Notes under the pieces: generated by a model | Database searches by the model: none | What the model saw: the letters and a program-made list of their open reading frames with translations, nothing else | What the model was told of the DNA's origin: nothing | Position numbers and translations under genes: made by a program | Source: Lophius americanus | Taxonomy: Eukaryota > Chordata > Actinopteri > Lophiiformes > Lophiidae | NCBI GenBank assembly: GCA_037951165.1 | Contig: JBBDHG010000169.1 | Span: forward strand, 2,350,001 to 2,414,000 | Direction: 5' to 3' | DNA length: 64,000 nt | In this document: piece by piece, positions 48,391-61,439 of the stretch | Numbering within the stretch: position 1 is the first letter of the stretch | Layout of the letters: the number at the start of each line of letters is the position of its first letter

Positions 48391-49032
48391 CATTATTGGA
48401 TGTGTAAATAATTAGAACTAATATTGATACTGTTACATTTTGTTCCGTATTATATATTAAAACTCCGTTCACCGCCTTAGAGGATGTGCAACAATACAAT
48501 AACAATAAAACACCATATAATGATAATATATTTGACTTTCACTGACTTGATGCTCTTAAACAGCATCAGACCTGATCATATCTATCAAATATTAATTCAA
48601 TTTGGGGACATTTTTGTCCTTAACAGGCTATGTGGATAAATCTTGTTTACATATTGAATTATGGACACATCATATGCTCTGAAGTTGAAGAGTTCCTGCT
48701 CCAAAAAATGCCAAAAACCTCAACCCATTTTGCCTTATCGGATCTCAAATCCTGAAAAACGTGTCCCTGGAGAGTCACAAGGGATAATTCAGGAAAAGTT
48801 TTTCATATCTAGGACTATTTATTTATTTTTATTTTTTCAAAGAACAAAATGCACAACTGGTTTTTCTATCAGGGGATCTTCAACAGACTTTACTGACCTT
48901 CTCAGGGGAAGCTACATGACATCAAAAAAATGAAGATAGCATCTGCGGGATTGACATCGGAAAAGAGATTACAGACTGATATCATTTGCCATTTCATTCC
49001 ATCATGCTTCCAGGGGGCAATTATCTCACACA

Positions 49033-49033
<1 letters not shown>

Positions 49034-49126
<93 letters not shown>
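49034..49126. repeat. (CA)n microsatellite, about 93 bp
   Basis: An uninterrupted CA run of about 46 units, followed by CGCGCGG. The His/Thr and Val/Cys frames through it are artefacts. Confidence 0.97.
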
Positions 49127-49129
<3 letters not shown>

Positions 49130-49189
49130 GCGGATAAAACAACGCTGCGTTTTCTCACATTGATTACAAACAGAAAAAAAGCCCCGGAG

Positions 49190-49400
49190 CTTTCCTCTCC
49201 TGCATTGAATTTTTTCGGAGAGGTAAGCAAACATCCTCTTATTACATTTAGCCGTGATTGATGCAAAAATATTGCATTGTATTTCAAAGCACGAAGCGGT
49301 TCTGTCCGCTAAATTGGAAGAGCAAATTAATTACCTTCGGAATATACACAGCCAGCTCATTTGTAGTTCTGCAAATGGATCGGATAAAACAAAACAACAT
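49190..49400. other. Unique, repeat-free block beside the (CA)n run
   Basis: Complex sequence with TTGATGCAAAAATATTGCAT, AGCAAATTAATTACCTTCGG and similar A/T-core motifs. No coding support. It may be a conserved non-coding element; confidence is low. Confidence 0.2.
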
Positions 49401-50034
49401 TCAGCGGAGGTGTTTTCATGTTAATGGGGGCGTGGGGGTGGGGGTTGGAAATAAGCGATGAGATACTGACTGCGGCAGTCGCCCTGCATCCACCTCTGAG
49501 GAATAATGGAGAGTGGGATTCATGAAAGAATATCTGTAATCAGGAGGAAAGGTCGATGCTCTTCAGGCCGTTCTGGTTTCGGATTGCGGCGCTCACGTCT
49601 GTGAGTGGTGTCGACTCTTTTTTATTTTTTTCTTCACTTAATTTCTTCAAGCCAAGGACTCCTATTAGTATTTTAGAAAAGGTCGGTAATTCTTAATAGG
49701 ACTTTTCAAATAAAGTTTCACGGCGTTTGCTCTGAATTATGATGAGAGTTTCTTCATTACCAAAGTATTGAGCCCCAGTGTAACTTAATGCGGCTGCAGC
49801 CACTTTAAATTTTGAAACGTTGTTTCTGATGACAGAACTTCGGGTAATTTAGGTTCTGCATCTTTATTGTGGATTAAAAGAAAAAACCCAACAAGATTGA
49901 GTGAGTTGACGGCTCGGCTCGGCTCCCAACAAGAGTGCCTCATAGTGTTTGAGGGCAATAAAGAGACTTTCTACATGTGAATCCCGAGTGTACTTCGTTA
50001 ATTAGTGTCCAAAAACTATTATCTAGGAACTGGG

Positions 50035-50208
50035 ACAATGCTGTTGTACCCCATAGCAAGGGTATATCCCCGTAAAAGCCCCCACTGTACAAGCAATTCC
50101 CCTGATCGTACTCCTCAAATTAAATGTGAAGTTATGTCTGTGTTTCACTTAAAAAAAAAAGAAAAGAAAGCCAACCACTAGTGAGTGGAATATGAGCTTC
50201 TAGCATAA

Positions 50209-50250
<42 letters not shown>

Positions 50251-50565
50251 ACATAGATCTCCTCAAGCCAATTCAAATGCACCAAATTTGGGACTGAATG
50301 ATTGAGAAATTATGGCCTGAAAACTTTTACGGCTAAAGCTCTACCTAGTGTGGGAAATATGCAACCAAACTTTTCCAAAATCAATGCAGTTCTTCCTCAC
50401 ACTAAATGTCTATGGTGTTCATAGACCAGAGGTTTCTGATAGGAAAATATATTTGATAGGAAAATATCAATCAATAGAACAGAAATGCACTTACAATGGC
50501 TCTATTGAAGCCCTTCCTATCAGTCTGCCTACAGTAATATTCCGACTTTTCGGGACTTTTACTAC
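50035..50565 (+). repeat. Unnamed interspersed repeat family, copy E, with a TA expansion inside
   Basis: It starts with the family end in reverse complement (AGCAAGGGTATATCCCCGTA, AAGCCCCCACTGTACAAGC, CCCCTGATCGTACTCCTC). It continues with CACTAGTGAGTGGAATATGA, a TA microsatellite at 50210-50250, GATCTCCTCAAGCCAATTCA, GAGAAATTATGGCCTGAAAA and CAGTTCTTCCTCACACTAAA, ending near ACAGTAATATTCCGACTTTT. It is the most complete copy, about 530 bp. Confidence 0.65.
50210..50250. repeat. (TA)n microsatellite within copy E
   Basis: A 41-bp TA run with one AAA interruption, occupying the place where other copies read AAAATATGATAAATACAAGA. Confidence 0.9.
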
Positions 50566-52435
50566 ATAGAAGAAAGACCTAAACTCTAAGTTAAAACTAT
50601 TGACCGCTGACCGAAACGATTACATTAAAAACAAAGATTAAAAAATAACAATAATGACGTTAAACTGCACACAAGTGGTTATCTTTGTCCCCACAAGATG
50701 AAAAAAAAATTCTCTTCACAGGTCTTTGTTCCTAGTCATGATAATATATTTTTGCTTTTATCTTCTGGATGGTCTTCTAGCCTACGCTAGCAGTATTTAA
50801 ATCAAGGCGGAGCAACGCCACAATACTTGGTCTATTTTTCCGACACCACTTTAATATTAAATGATTAGTTCTTTCTCACCAGAATGTAAAAATTGCGTGA
50901 GAATGCTGCTCCCACTCATAAATAAACATCTGGGTCTTCTAGAGGAGAAGAGACAAATTCAACCTCTAGGCGTTTTCGACCAGAAGATGGAGGCGTTCCA
51001 GCCCTGGACCTCCATCTTCTGTCTTCCCCTGCAACCCAGATAAACTGTCTCCATTATTGACATAATGATGTGTTCCAACGTGCCAAGAGCTGAAGTGATT
51101 ATATCTACATGTGATTTATTGGACAGGAACTGGCGGAGGCGCTCGTCATGTGAGGTCATAGAGTATTTGTACTTAAAGGCCCGCGAGTGTCCTTCAGCCG
51201 TCACGGCATTGAGCTGAACGAGTGTCACATGTTCTCTTCAGCTCCCCTTCACCGAGTTGTATTAAATACTTCAGTACGAGACATCGTGTCTTCAAAGCCT
51301 CCTACTTCACTTGAGAGTTCCTTTACGTAACTTTTCTCCCATTGCAGAACCAGACGTTGATTGTTCACCACGTGAAATGGGAACGATTGCGAGCGAGCGC
51401 TTTGGCTCGTGCTTCAAAGCGTGACGCACCTCGCCATTATGAATAAGGTTATTTTTACAATTATGTGAGTGTTTTCATGCATCTATTTCCTGTTTTGTCT
51501 GTAGAACTTGCCTTCCCCTCCGACTTCCTTGCACCTTTCCCACCGCTGTGATTGTCACAGCGCCCTGATAGCTATCACCTGTGTCTCCTTATCGCTGCTT
51601 CCTGGTGTATTAACTCTCAAGGCCGATCAATGACACACTCACGGATGAAAATCGTCAGTTTGGAATATTGTATCCATCATCCTACATTCTTCAATACTCA
51701 CTTTGAGTTGGCGTTGACGAGCCCACGAGACAGAAAAAATGACAACGATGAAGGAGGTTGTAACAATGAAGGAGATAAGATAAAGGAGGCAAAGGCGACC
51801 ACTTCACCTGTCCCTCGCTGTTATGTCTCTGGACATGTGTCATCTATTCCTTGGTTTATGGCCGAATGTGCAAAAATATATACAAAATGAAAGCAGAGTA
51901 CAGACGGAAGGATCCGCTTTTCTTATCACTAGTACAAATACAAAGATAAATGAAAAAGAAACAAAACCCTTAAAAACCTTTATCTCCGTGGTCCCTCCAT
52001 CCCTCATGTTCACATTTAACATTAAATAATGTCAGTACGTTCAGAGAACATCTCCGCTCTCTCTCCAATTTGCAGCTGAACACAGCGTTCATACGGCGTA
52101 TGCTATAGAGCACCTGTTGCCCGGACACGCTGATTGAACTCCCGACTGTAAGATAGGAAGTGACTATCTTACAGGTTGTGAGCGGCTCGGAGCAGCGAAG
52201 CCGCACAGACGTTCAGAGCTTCCAGAGGGCAGGGAGGAAGAGCTATTTCCAGCTTGTTATCTTGCTGCTGTTGACTCTCTGAAGAGAAAATACGGCTGTC
52301 CTGCATTACAAGTGAGCCTGAAGCACCGGCTGAATAGACACAGAGTTAAGGTGATTTGTAATGGCCCCTTTCATGCCACTAGATTTATCATGTCGTTGTT
52401 GATTTATTGTCCACTCCCAATGAACAGTTTCTCAG

Positions 52436-52640
52436 CTGCTTCACGGTAAGAAGGTTCTGGGTTCAAATCCACCTGCCGACTTGAGGTCTTTATGTTGGAA
52501 ATATGCATGGTCTCCCTGCGTTTGCATGGGTTCCCTCCAAATTCCTCCCACAGTCCAAAAACATGGAATAAGGATGACTCTGGTTTTCCCTGTCTTTGTG
52601 AATTTGAGCCTGAAATGGTTGTTGACCCATTTACACAGGT
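52436..52640 (+). repeat. Interspersed repeat copy, plus orientation (pairs with 17735-17889)
   Basis: GGTTCTGGGTTCAAATCCAC, CCTGCCGACTTGAGG, GCATGGTCTCCCTGCGTTTG, CATGGGTTCCCTCCAAATTC and CTCCCACAGTCCAAAAACAT follow the usual order of this fish repeat. The middle is shortened. The GGTTCAAATCC box is B-box-like, but no tRNA fold is present. Confidence 0.65.
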
Positions 52641-52696
52641 GGTTCCGGTCCACCTTTAAGCTACCCTTCAATTTTGTAGAAATGGAATGGGGTGTC

Positions 52697-52721
52697 TCCC
52701 TCTCTCTCTCTCTCTCTCTCT
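52697..52721. repeat. (CT)n microsatellite, short
   Basis: A CT run of 25 bp just before copy F of the unnamed family. Confidence 0.9.
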
Positions 52722-52732
52722 AAAGAGAGGAG

Positions 52733-52850
52733 ATAAAGCTCCATAGTGTCAGAAATATACAACCGACCGTACCCAAAATCAATCCAGTCCTTCCTTGCAA
52801 GAAAGTATAGCAGCAGCGATGACGATGCCGTAATATCCACAACTTTTCAG
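52733..52850 (+). repeat. Unnamed interspersed repeat family, copy F (3' part only)
   Basis: AAAGCTCCATAGTGTCAGAA, ATATACAACCGACCGTACCC, AAAATCAATCCAGTCCTTCC, then GCAGCGATGACGATGCCGTA and ATATCCACAACTTTTCAGGA. It is truncated on its 5' side, and the middle segment (ATCGCGTTAACnnnAAGGATC) is missing. Confidence 0.6.
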
Positions 52851-54627
52851 GAATAGAAGCAACACAAAAAATGTCTTTAGATTAGAGAAAGGGTGGAACG
52901 TCTGAGAGTTCCTCACCCTTCACGCAGAGGACGGGATAATTGGTACCGGGAAATGCATGGATCGATGTAAAATGAATATCAAATATCAACTCGCCAGCTG
53001 TTGTAGACTTGTCATATTCAGGGGTTCACACCTGAACTGCATACATCATCACACAATCTTCTAATGTTTTTGAAACATTTGACTCTTCACAAACCTACTT
53101 GAGCGCTGACGGATAATCAAATATAAATGGGCGTATTTTAGACCCTTTATGACTCCCGACACTTTAACGCGAGTTAGAAAAAGCAGCTGGTATATGGCGG
53201 TAAAAAGATATGAAGCATGAAACGACTCTTTAACGAAACCCTGGGCTCAGCCCTCAACTCAGTCTTACAGGACAGAAGCTGGAGCCTCAATTTGCAAACC
53301 CGACTCAAACCTGTTTAACAGGCAGGTTAGGGACGCTCACGGAAGATGGATATGCATCTGTTCAGAGCGCTGCTGTGCTCTTATAATATATCTTATGTTT
53401 CTCTGTCATCGCTGATATACACGTATAAATAAGAAAAGACCCTCAGTGCAGTGAAACCTGGGAGTTGCACATATTAACAGCAGGCTCACATAAATTTTCT
53501 TTCGCTGTTGTTCTCGGATATGAAGTGCAGTATTTTATAACCTTACTTTTGTTACCATATATGTTTATTTAAAGGCAATAACTCAACTCTAGGTGAAGTA
53601 GTTCTGTATATCTGCAGCACACCTGGTGACCTTTACTCTGTTTAAGTAACCGACAATGGCCTTATATTATTTATATAGAACAGAAATGAGTTTTGTTGCA
53701 GAACCATGTTGGCTTGGTTCTTCTCAAAACCATTTGTTCTTAAACCCTTTAATGACCTTTAGTTGAGCACATTTTGAGTCACTATTTCTTTCTGAAAAAT
53801 GCGACTGAACCTGATATAGGACCCAGTGCCAGCATGTAAAGAGTAATGGGCCAATGATGGAGCCCTGGGGGACACCACGGGTCAAAGGGGCCACCCTTGT
53901 CTATTGAGAAAGTCCTATTTGATAAGTGCCTTTTAAAAAAAAGATATTATAGCCCTTGAGGACTTACTAAACAGAATGATGTAACTTGATAGAACCAGTA
54001 AAGATCTGATGAGAGTCAAGTAGTTTCATAAAAACCTAAGCTCTTTCAAAGCCTGCATATGCAAACGTAACTCGGTGGGGAATGTTTATTTCTCAAGGTC
54101 TAGAGTTGGAACAGTGCAGCGAAAAAAAAGTGAAACAGCCAGGAACCCAGAGCAGTTCATAGAGAGGATAGATATCTCTGCTTCACTTTGATTATAATTG
54201 CATTGCATAACCTTCTCACTGTCTGAAGGACGGCCATGGGGAAGAAACAAAGTACTGACCACGCCTGCGAAACCTTGAACTTCATTGCATTTTCACTGAA
54301 CAAACACCGATTCACATAGAAACGTCTCCACGATTCAAGTTTGAATACACCCTGAAGGTCCCTAAAGCTGTCTCCTTTCACACAGAGCTCAATTCCATGC
54401 CTTGCGGCGCTCTCCTTCATATCTTCCCCCCCCTGTCTGGTGAGTAGATGTAAAGAGTCCGGTGAAAAGTGGCGCTGGCGTTCCTTCCCAACCCTCTTCA
54501 GAGGCTATCAGGGATAAGCCTTTCTACCTCCAGGGGAAAATGTGAGATGATGGGAGAGAGCAAGCGCTCGCAGAGGTCGGGTAGAGGGGCGTGAAGCATT
54601 CCAAAAGGCTTAGTTACCCCTTCAGAT

Positions 54628-54654
54628 AGAAAGAGAGAGAGAGAGAGAGAGAGA
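54628..54654. repeat. (GA)n microsatellite, short
   Basis: A GA run of about 26 bp. Confidence 0.9.
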
Positions 54655-54825
54655 TAACCTGAGGCCGGAGGGACAGTGATCGATGTCCGTGAGAGCGAGG
54701 CAGCACTGAGGGAACCACCTGTACTACCCGGGTAAACACTAAAGAGTGGAGGGAAAATTTATCATCCATGATTTGTGACAACTATTTATGTTATCACTTA
54801 TTTTTTTGATTATAAACCTGAAAAG

Positions 54826-55185
54826 TTATGGAATCGTCATCGCCGCCGCCGCAGGGTTTGCGTTCACCACAGATCCTTCGTGTTAACCCGATAACTCAAA
54901 AACTATCGCATGGATTATTTTCATTATATATATACCCACCTGCACCTCAGTGCGAGGAAGATCTGGATTGATTTTGGGAAAGGTCAGTCATGTATATCTA
55001 AGACTAGGGGGAGCTTTGTTGTCCAAATGTTTCAGGTCATAATATCTCAAGAATTCGTCCGATTTAGTCCAATTTGGTGAATATGAATGGACTTGACTTC
55101 ACGCTTAATTTGAGGAGTTCAATCAGGGGGGGGATACTTGTACAACGCAGCGGTTTGGGGACGTACCCTAGATGACATTTCTGTC
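54826..55185 (-). repeat. Unnamed interspersed repeat family, copy G (minus)
   Basis: GGAATCGTCATCGCCGCCGC, CGCAGG, ACAGATCCTTCGTGTTAACC, CGATAACTCAAAAACTATCG, TATACCCACCTGCACCTCAG, GACTAGGGGGAGCTTTGTTG, then TTTGAGGAGTTCAATCAGGG and ACTTGTACAACGCAGCGGTT. Both ends are present, but the CACTAGGGGGAGC...GTCTGAAAAACA segment is deleted. Confidence 0.7.
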
Positions 55186-55695
55186 AACCTGTGTGATCTA
55201 AAAAAACGGTATTTTTGGTCACATTACTCTTATTTCACATGGATTTGTGTGATGAAAAACAGGTTGCTCAGCTTCGGCAAGGCACAGCATGCTTTTAAAT
55301 GGTCTGATGCAAGAAGTTTCTTTAATCATTGGCTTTACCAGATGAAACTGTGAGGCGCCAAGATAAAAGGAACCACTCCAGTATTCCATCAGTATTTCAC
55401 TCTGATCCCCGGGTCAGGTGACCGACGTGAAGATGAGGACGGCTGCATGCCTCCTCAGGCTAAACTTCGGCCAGACGTAGTTAGTTAATATTTATCAGGC
55501 TCTTTCATAAGCCATCTTTCTCCACCTCCCCGATGAATCAGGTGAGAGAGGCCTGTTGGGTGGTGGTGATCCAACCTCACATGACTTAACCCATGAGCCA
55601 AAGCCGCTGCAAATGTAGAAAAAAATAAATGGACAGAGATAATGAACAGTGATTTTGGGAACTGTTTTAGTCTGCTGCTATTTCATGGTGAAAGT

Positions 55696-55956
55696 AGTTG
55701 GTTGAGTTGGTTCGGGTATCTGATCAGAACGCCTCACTTTGGTGGTTTTCCAGGTACATCCAACAGGGTAGAGACCTCAGGTTTGACCCAGAACTCGCTG
55801 GGAGGGACTATATATATCTCATCTGGCCAGAGAATGCCTTGGGATCCATCAGGATGAGCAGAAGAGTGTTGCTGGGGAGAGGGATGTCTGGAATACCTTT
55901 CTTAGCCTGTAGCCACCACGACCCGACCACGTATAAGTGGAAGAAAATGGATGCAT
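55696..55956 (+). mobile_element. LINE 3' end fragment (ORF2 tail)
   Basis: Translated in two frames because of indels, it shows WFGYLIRTPHFGGFPGTS (usual WFGHLIRMPPGRLPGEVF) and then RDYIYLIWPENALGSIRMSR followed by RVLLGRGMSGIPFL (usual RDYVSRLAWERLGIPPEE...). It ends with CGACCCGACCACGTATAAGT and GGAAGAAAATGGATG, the typical 3' terminus. It is a dead, 5'-truncated copy, same family as 26441-26756. Confidence 0.8.
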
Positions 55957-57179
55957 GTTGTAGTCTTGTCTTTTTCTTCCATAATATTGCAGATTGATGT
56001 GGGTGGCTTTCAGCCCCCAAAAAGTTTGGCTCTTTGTTTCATTGAATACTGGGCGTGGTTTCATATTGGCTACTGTTCATGACTGTTCATGACCGTTCAA
56101 CACTTCCTGTCATCATGATGTTCTTGATGATTGATTGGCTCGTTGACTAGCGTCTGTCTGATATCAGTGCGATGTGATTTCAGCGGCTAGATGAACAGAT
56201 TCATGTCGTCGCCTCTAAACTATTGACGTTACTACAAGCAGCACCAACTGAACGCCTGTTTTCCAGCCTGTTTCCTGTTGGTGCATCCATTGGCGCGTTT
56301 GGTGAAGATGGGAAGCTGAGCAACACAATACCTTAATGGCGAGCCTGTTGGACAAATGCCATCATGTCATCACGTGATTCTCATTTATAGACACACCCCT
56401 TTTCCTGAGACGAACAGCAGCCACAGTTTCTTATCCTTCAAGCGACATCTCTCTCCCATCCTTTCGTCTCACTTCTCTCTCATTCTCACGGACACCAAAT
56501 TGAAAGTTTTAATCCATTTTTTTGACATTTTCGATTTGTCCGTCTGACCGCATCACTCTCGTCTCTTCCTCTCTCCGTAGGCTACCGTACCGTCCTTCAT
56601 TTTTTAACAACCTCCTTTTTTAAGTTTCTTTCTCCCTCCTCTGTTTACCGGCGCCGGTAGCCTGCTATAACTTTCTGTAATTGGCCTTAAAGTTCCAAGC
56701 ATCCAAAAAAAAACGCTTTCACACCGTAAAATACATCGGTCCGGTACGAAACCTCTGAAAATCTGGACCGAACGAGGTAGGAGGTAGGTTTGAAAGCAGC
56801 CACGGTCACAGTCAGTATTTAATGGTGCCTGTCTGAGTCACAGAAAAAAAGTAATTGATGACAACCTTTTTTCTTTTTTCTTTTAACAAGCACAGTTAAA
56901 CCTTAGTCATGTCCCGTCACAGGCCAAAGACATACAGAGTAAGAACTGAAGTCAGGCTCATTAAACCTGTGGGATCTACTAAATACATACTTTTTCTTTT
57001 ATAAATCTGCCACTGTGGTTGGTATGGCAATGCAGTGAGGCTCACAATGGTCCAGCCATTCAGCCAAAACACAAAAAACACACACTAGCACACAAAAGCA
57101 CACACTGTGTCTTATCCCTTTCATCACTGCCTCTCTCCAGTCCCCTTCCCTCTCCATCAGCAATTCTTTTTTCCGCCAT

Positions 57180-57390
57180 TGTCAGATATGGCTTTATCCC
57201 TGTGAATGCAAGGACATTGCTTGGCTGATGATTTTGGCTTTCTGGCTCCTGATGGGGGAGAAATCAAAATCTCTTGTTCGCTGAAAATTATTGCTGGATT
57301 ACCTTTGTCTCCCAGCGGCAGCGCTGTCAGAACTAAACCCAGCCAGTCTGGATTTACAAGCAATTGTGGCGGGGTGCGAGTGAAGCAGAA
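57180..57390. other. Candidate conserved non-coding block
   Basis: Complex sequence (GATATGGCTTTATCCCTGTG; GCTTGGCTGATGATTTTGGC; AAAATTATTGCTGGATTACC; CCCAGCCAGTCTGGATTTAC) without repeats. Open frames on both strands (to 135 codons plus) run into the (ATC)n repeat and lack domains. Function is unproven. Confidence 0.25.
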
Positions 57391-57495
57391 TACACGAGAG
57401 GGACTACGGGTGTATTTGCTATTGTCATTATATGTGTGTTCATTTCTGTATCTATCTCTCCCAGCTTCCCACTCTTCCATGCCTTATCATCATTG

Positions 57496-57527
<32 letters not shown>
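57496..57527. repeat. (ATC)n trinucleotide repeat
   Basis: About ten ATC/TCA triplets; the poly-His and poly-Ile frames through it are artefacts. Confidence 0.95.
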
Positions 57528-59130
57528 TTCTTCTACTTCTTGCCTCCCTCTCTAATGATGACAGGAATGGCCACGCTCGCAGGGAACCAGGTTCCAACTC
57601 TTATGTTTACTAGCCTTACTCTCTTGCTCTGGGCTCAGGTTTTTCCCCAACCCTAACCATCTGATTTACAACGTCCCCAGTGGCTGCTGCTGGGGGGGGG
57701 GACTGGGACGGAGCTGGGAGGAGGAGAAAGGGGGGATTCATTGTTCTCCTTCTCTCTCCACTGTCTTTCTTTATTTATGACATCTCCAGCATGACCGGGG
57801 ACACGCCGTGACCTCGGGGGGGAACGTGCCGCCACCAATACGCCGGCGATGGTGACCTGGCTGAGTGTTGTGTCTCTCTGGCTGATTACAGGACAATGGC
57901 CCCCCTGCTCGTCAGTTCGAAGGATTCAGCTGGGTTAAAGTTCGGCTGAATGAGGGCCATCTCAGGATCGCATGCAAGGCTGGACCGCTAGGGGGGAATA
58001 ATGATCATATTTGGGAGTGCAGGGGGTCGAGGGAGGTTTAACGTATTAAGCAGAACAATGAGTGTTTGCCAAAGTCAGCTGACATCGTCCCTCGGGGAGG
58101 GCCCACATGTTCGGTATTGTTGTCCACTGCTGCAGATGGAAAACAGAAACCCTGATGCTCCTTTAATTCCAACTGGGCCATTTTAAGGGTCGGTTTCCTT
58201 TCACCGATCTGTTTTCCTGATCCATTTAACCCACACTTCAACCAGCTCTACAACATGTAGAGGCCAAAATCGGAGCGTCTGGTTTCACTTTCCTTGCAGC
58301 TTCTTTAGACTTCATTCAAAACTGCTTTATATGTATCTACCTGTCACGTCACCTGACAAAACTGAACTGAACTTCACCTTTCAGCGCCAGTAGGAGCAAC
58401 TACGGTGGGTAGGAGCGACGGCGTTCACCAGTCAACAAACTCGGACACCCTAGATCCAGTTTTGAAAGTAGGACATTATGACAAGATAAGGTCAGTCACT
58501 TATACAGATACCCAACAGATGGAGAAAAGAGAATGCTGTGCAGAGACGAGCTAAAGGCCTGAAATCAGGACATTTATTGCATTTAAATTAAGCGACGGGT
58601 TTATTATAAACGGAAAGATTTTATATAGTCTGACAGCCTACAATCAGTTTGTGGCTGGTTCAGACAAGGATGCATTCAGAAAAAGGGATTTGTCCTAATG
58701 TTTGGGAGGGGAAATAGATCGATGGCCACAAATGGGGAAAAAAATATTAAAAACCTCAAATTATATAGCAATCACCCCTCAGTGTCCAACTTTTTTTTCT
58801 ATGAAGTTTTGATTGGTTGTTCCAAATCCTTACTCCATATTTACTTCATTTGCCATGGAATTGTAAATGTGGGACCGAAGTCTGACTTTGTAGCTTTCTT
58901 TCCATTAATAACCACGTTTGCTAAAACAAATATACATCTGTTAAGGAATTATCCAAACAAATTATATCATTCTGATGGCAAATTACGCCGCAGACTTTTT
59001 AAACATCACTAACAGCGATCAGAAATCACTGCAGGATCAACGTCTGGTAGTATTATGTTGCAAATATTTGGATCTAAAACTTATGCATGCTGTCAAAAGA
59101 ACAAAAACCTTTAATTTTAGACGGGTGTTC

Positions 59131-59222
59131 ATAAGATAAGTTAAGGTAATATAAGATAAGATAAGATAAGATCATACTTAATTCATGCGACAGGGAAATT
59201 CCACTGTTACAGCAGTACGTTG
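59131..59222. repeat. (ATAAG)n and linked interspersed repeat
   Basis: A run of ATAAG units (59131-59171, with a short break) is followed by GACAGGGAAATTCCACTGTT and ACAGCAGTACG. This is the same arrangement as at 12080-12180 and a frequent fish repeat. Confidence 0.6.
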
Positions 59223-60584
59223 CATATGGAGTAGCATCAATACACAAAATAAATATACAGGAAAAATATACATCAGAAAGAAATATACAAAAAAAGAACC
59301 CAGAGTTTAAGGTCTAACTCTGCTCATAATATATATAATATGATATAATATAATAATCATGAATAACTATAGATTGAGTCTCGGGAATTATATACAGGGA
59401 ACTCCAGAATTACCGGCACCGGTCACATGACCTTGACGACTTCGGGGTCATGCAGTCATGTTAATAGAGCCTTAATCGACATCATGAAAACGACGAGTTC
59501 AATTGAATGATGACTTTACAAACACATCACCCAATGCTACAGTCAACAAGGTGTATTTTATATGTGCTTAAGAAAAACTGTTATCCCCCATTATTCATAT
59601 TGACTTTTGGTGTCGCCACGGCAACGTGTACACAGCAGTCACAACATGAGCTACAAAAGAAAATTCTGTCTGTGTAAAACCTTGATCCGACATTCCCTAA
59701 ATCAGCTGCAGCGGCCATGAGGCTCCTGATCTCTGATGAACACTCAGAAAACATCCTTGAACCACCTTTTGTTTCCCCCAATATCTCCGGAAAACAAACG
59801 CTGAAGCTCTGGCTGCTTTGTGTTTGTTTGTTAAGGTCATTATTACGTTTATTTGTTATATTCACACAATCGAGGATTTATTTAAAATCACGTGTCCGCA
59901 CAACCCGGGATGTTCAGTGAAGATAGTACATGGTGGATAAAAGACGACACATGTATCGCGTCTGCTCTGTTCTTTAAATGAAGGATTAAAAAAAGCACAT
60001 CTAGGGTTTTATCACTTCTAGTGTGTCCTTTGAAAACACCTTGCGTTGTGGCTTTTTGCGGCGCGTTCTCCGAATGCTTTGCACCTGTTTCCGAAATGAT
60101 GAAAGCGTCCCTTTAGTATACCAGTGGCTTTTTTTCCCACTTGAATGTGTTTTCTTAAGTTGCAGTGCGTTTGCCCCTGTCAGCCACCGTAGTTGAGATT
60201 TTCTTGTATCCTCCGCCAGATTTGTGCAGCCCTACCTCTTTTCTACACACATCATTTCGTATCCTCTGGTCTTTCCAATTGTGAAAAATGTGAGAGCAGG
60301 AAGTAGGCCTGTGTCACCTCATATTTATACCCCCGTAAAAGAGGAAGTCATTGTTTACCCCCTGAGACATCCTGTCCGAAGGGTTGAACCTAAAAGTGTG
60401 AAATAGGACCACAAATATGCTTCTGTTACCTGCTCATCACAGGATTTCATGGGTTTGCCAACAACTATGGCAAAACTGCTTTATAGAGAAAAAAATAGGT
60501 TTAAGTAAAGAATTTTATGTTTCTTCTACTTTTGTTAATGCTTATATTTTTGTGAATATTATTGAATTAAAGATCATGGCAATA

Positions 60585-60660
60585 GGCAATAAAGGAATTT
60601 TTTTGCATTTCATTTTACTCAGGGTGCCAATAATTCTGGAGGGGACTATACATTGGGTAC
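60585..60660. mobile_element. Probable Tc1-like right-end remnant
   Basis: TTTTACTCAGGGTGCCAATA then ATTCTGGAGGGGACTATA resembles the inverted-repeat end of another fish Tc1-like group (CAGGGTGCCAATAATTnTGGAG). No partner left end or transposase is visible nearby. Confidence 0.45.
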
Positions 60661-61439
60661 ATTGAGTGCTGTGTACTTTGTGTTTGTACATTCTACTGGT
60701 ATATGCTGAAGGATAGGGGGTGATGAAGTATTGTGACCGTCTGACTCAAGATAATCTGGTTGTTACGTCGTTTGACTCTCATGCTGGGAGAGCTTTGTAA
60801 TGAGGAAATGTTTTTACATTTCCTCATTTTTTTTGTTGCTTTTAGGGCTTAATATATAATGTTTTGCATGTGCTTTTCTTTCGTACAGATCTGAAAAACT
60901 CCTACAAGGTATCATCTAATAACCTTGACTTCAGAGACTAACCAAGGTCCTTTAGATAGATCTTCTTCTGGAGGCCATTAATATGCATAAAAAAGTCATT
61001 TTATCCTGTATTTGTCTAGATATTTCAGTCTGGACAACCAGTCCAACACCAGTAACACTTGTCTGGAACAACTGGAAGCAGTAGCTCTGACTCGGCAACT
61101 CGTGTCAAGACACGAGTCTATAAAGGGCTCATGCAGGTAATGACCCATTAGCAGTTGCTAAACCGACTGTTTTAAGGTTGTCGGCGCTCTGTGTGGGACG
61201 AACACCTGTTTAGAGCAGGTGGGAAGGCCAAAGAGCAAAGACCCTTGTCTTTTTAAGAGGCAGTTGGTGGAAGTGAACCATCGCTGTGTGCAGCATCAGC
61301 AGAGGCTGAGACTAGCATCCTCAATAAACAACACCTGATATGAATCAGGCACACAGCTGTCCAGGCAACCGCACATTATTTACACTCCATTACTTCTTCC
61401 TGAGTCCTGTGGCTATGGCCATGACAGTGTATACACACT

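Noticed and set aside
53825..53905. GAGCCCTGGGGGACACCACG text as a LINE or hAT fragment
   Set aside because: It resembles common fish repeat coding text, but the match is too short to assign a class or boundaries.
57206..57613. 135-codon plus open frame with a poly-His run
   Set aside because: The His run is the (ATC)n repeat. There is no domain, and the frame is open by composition.
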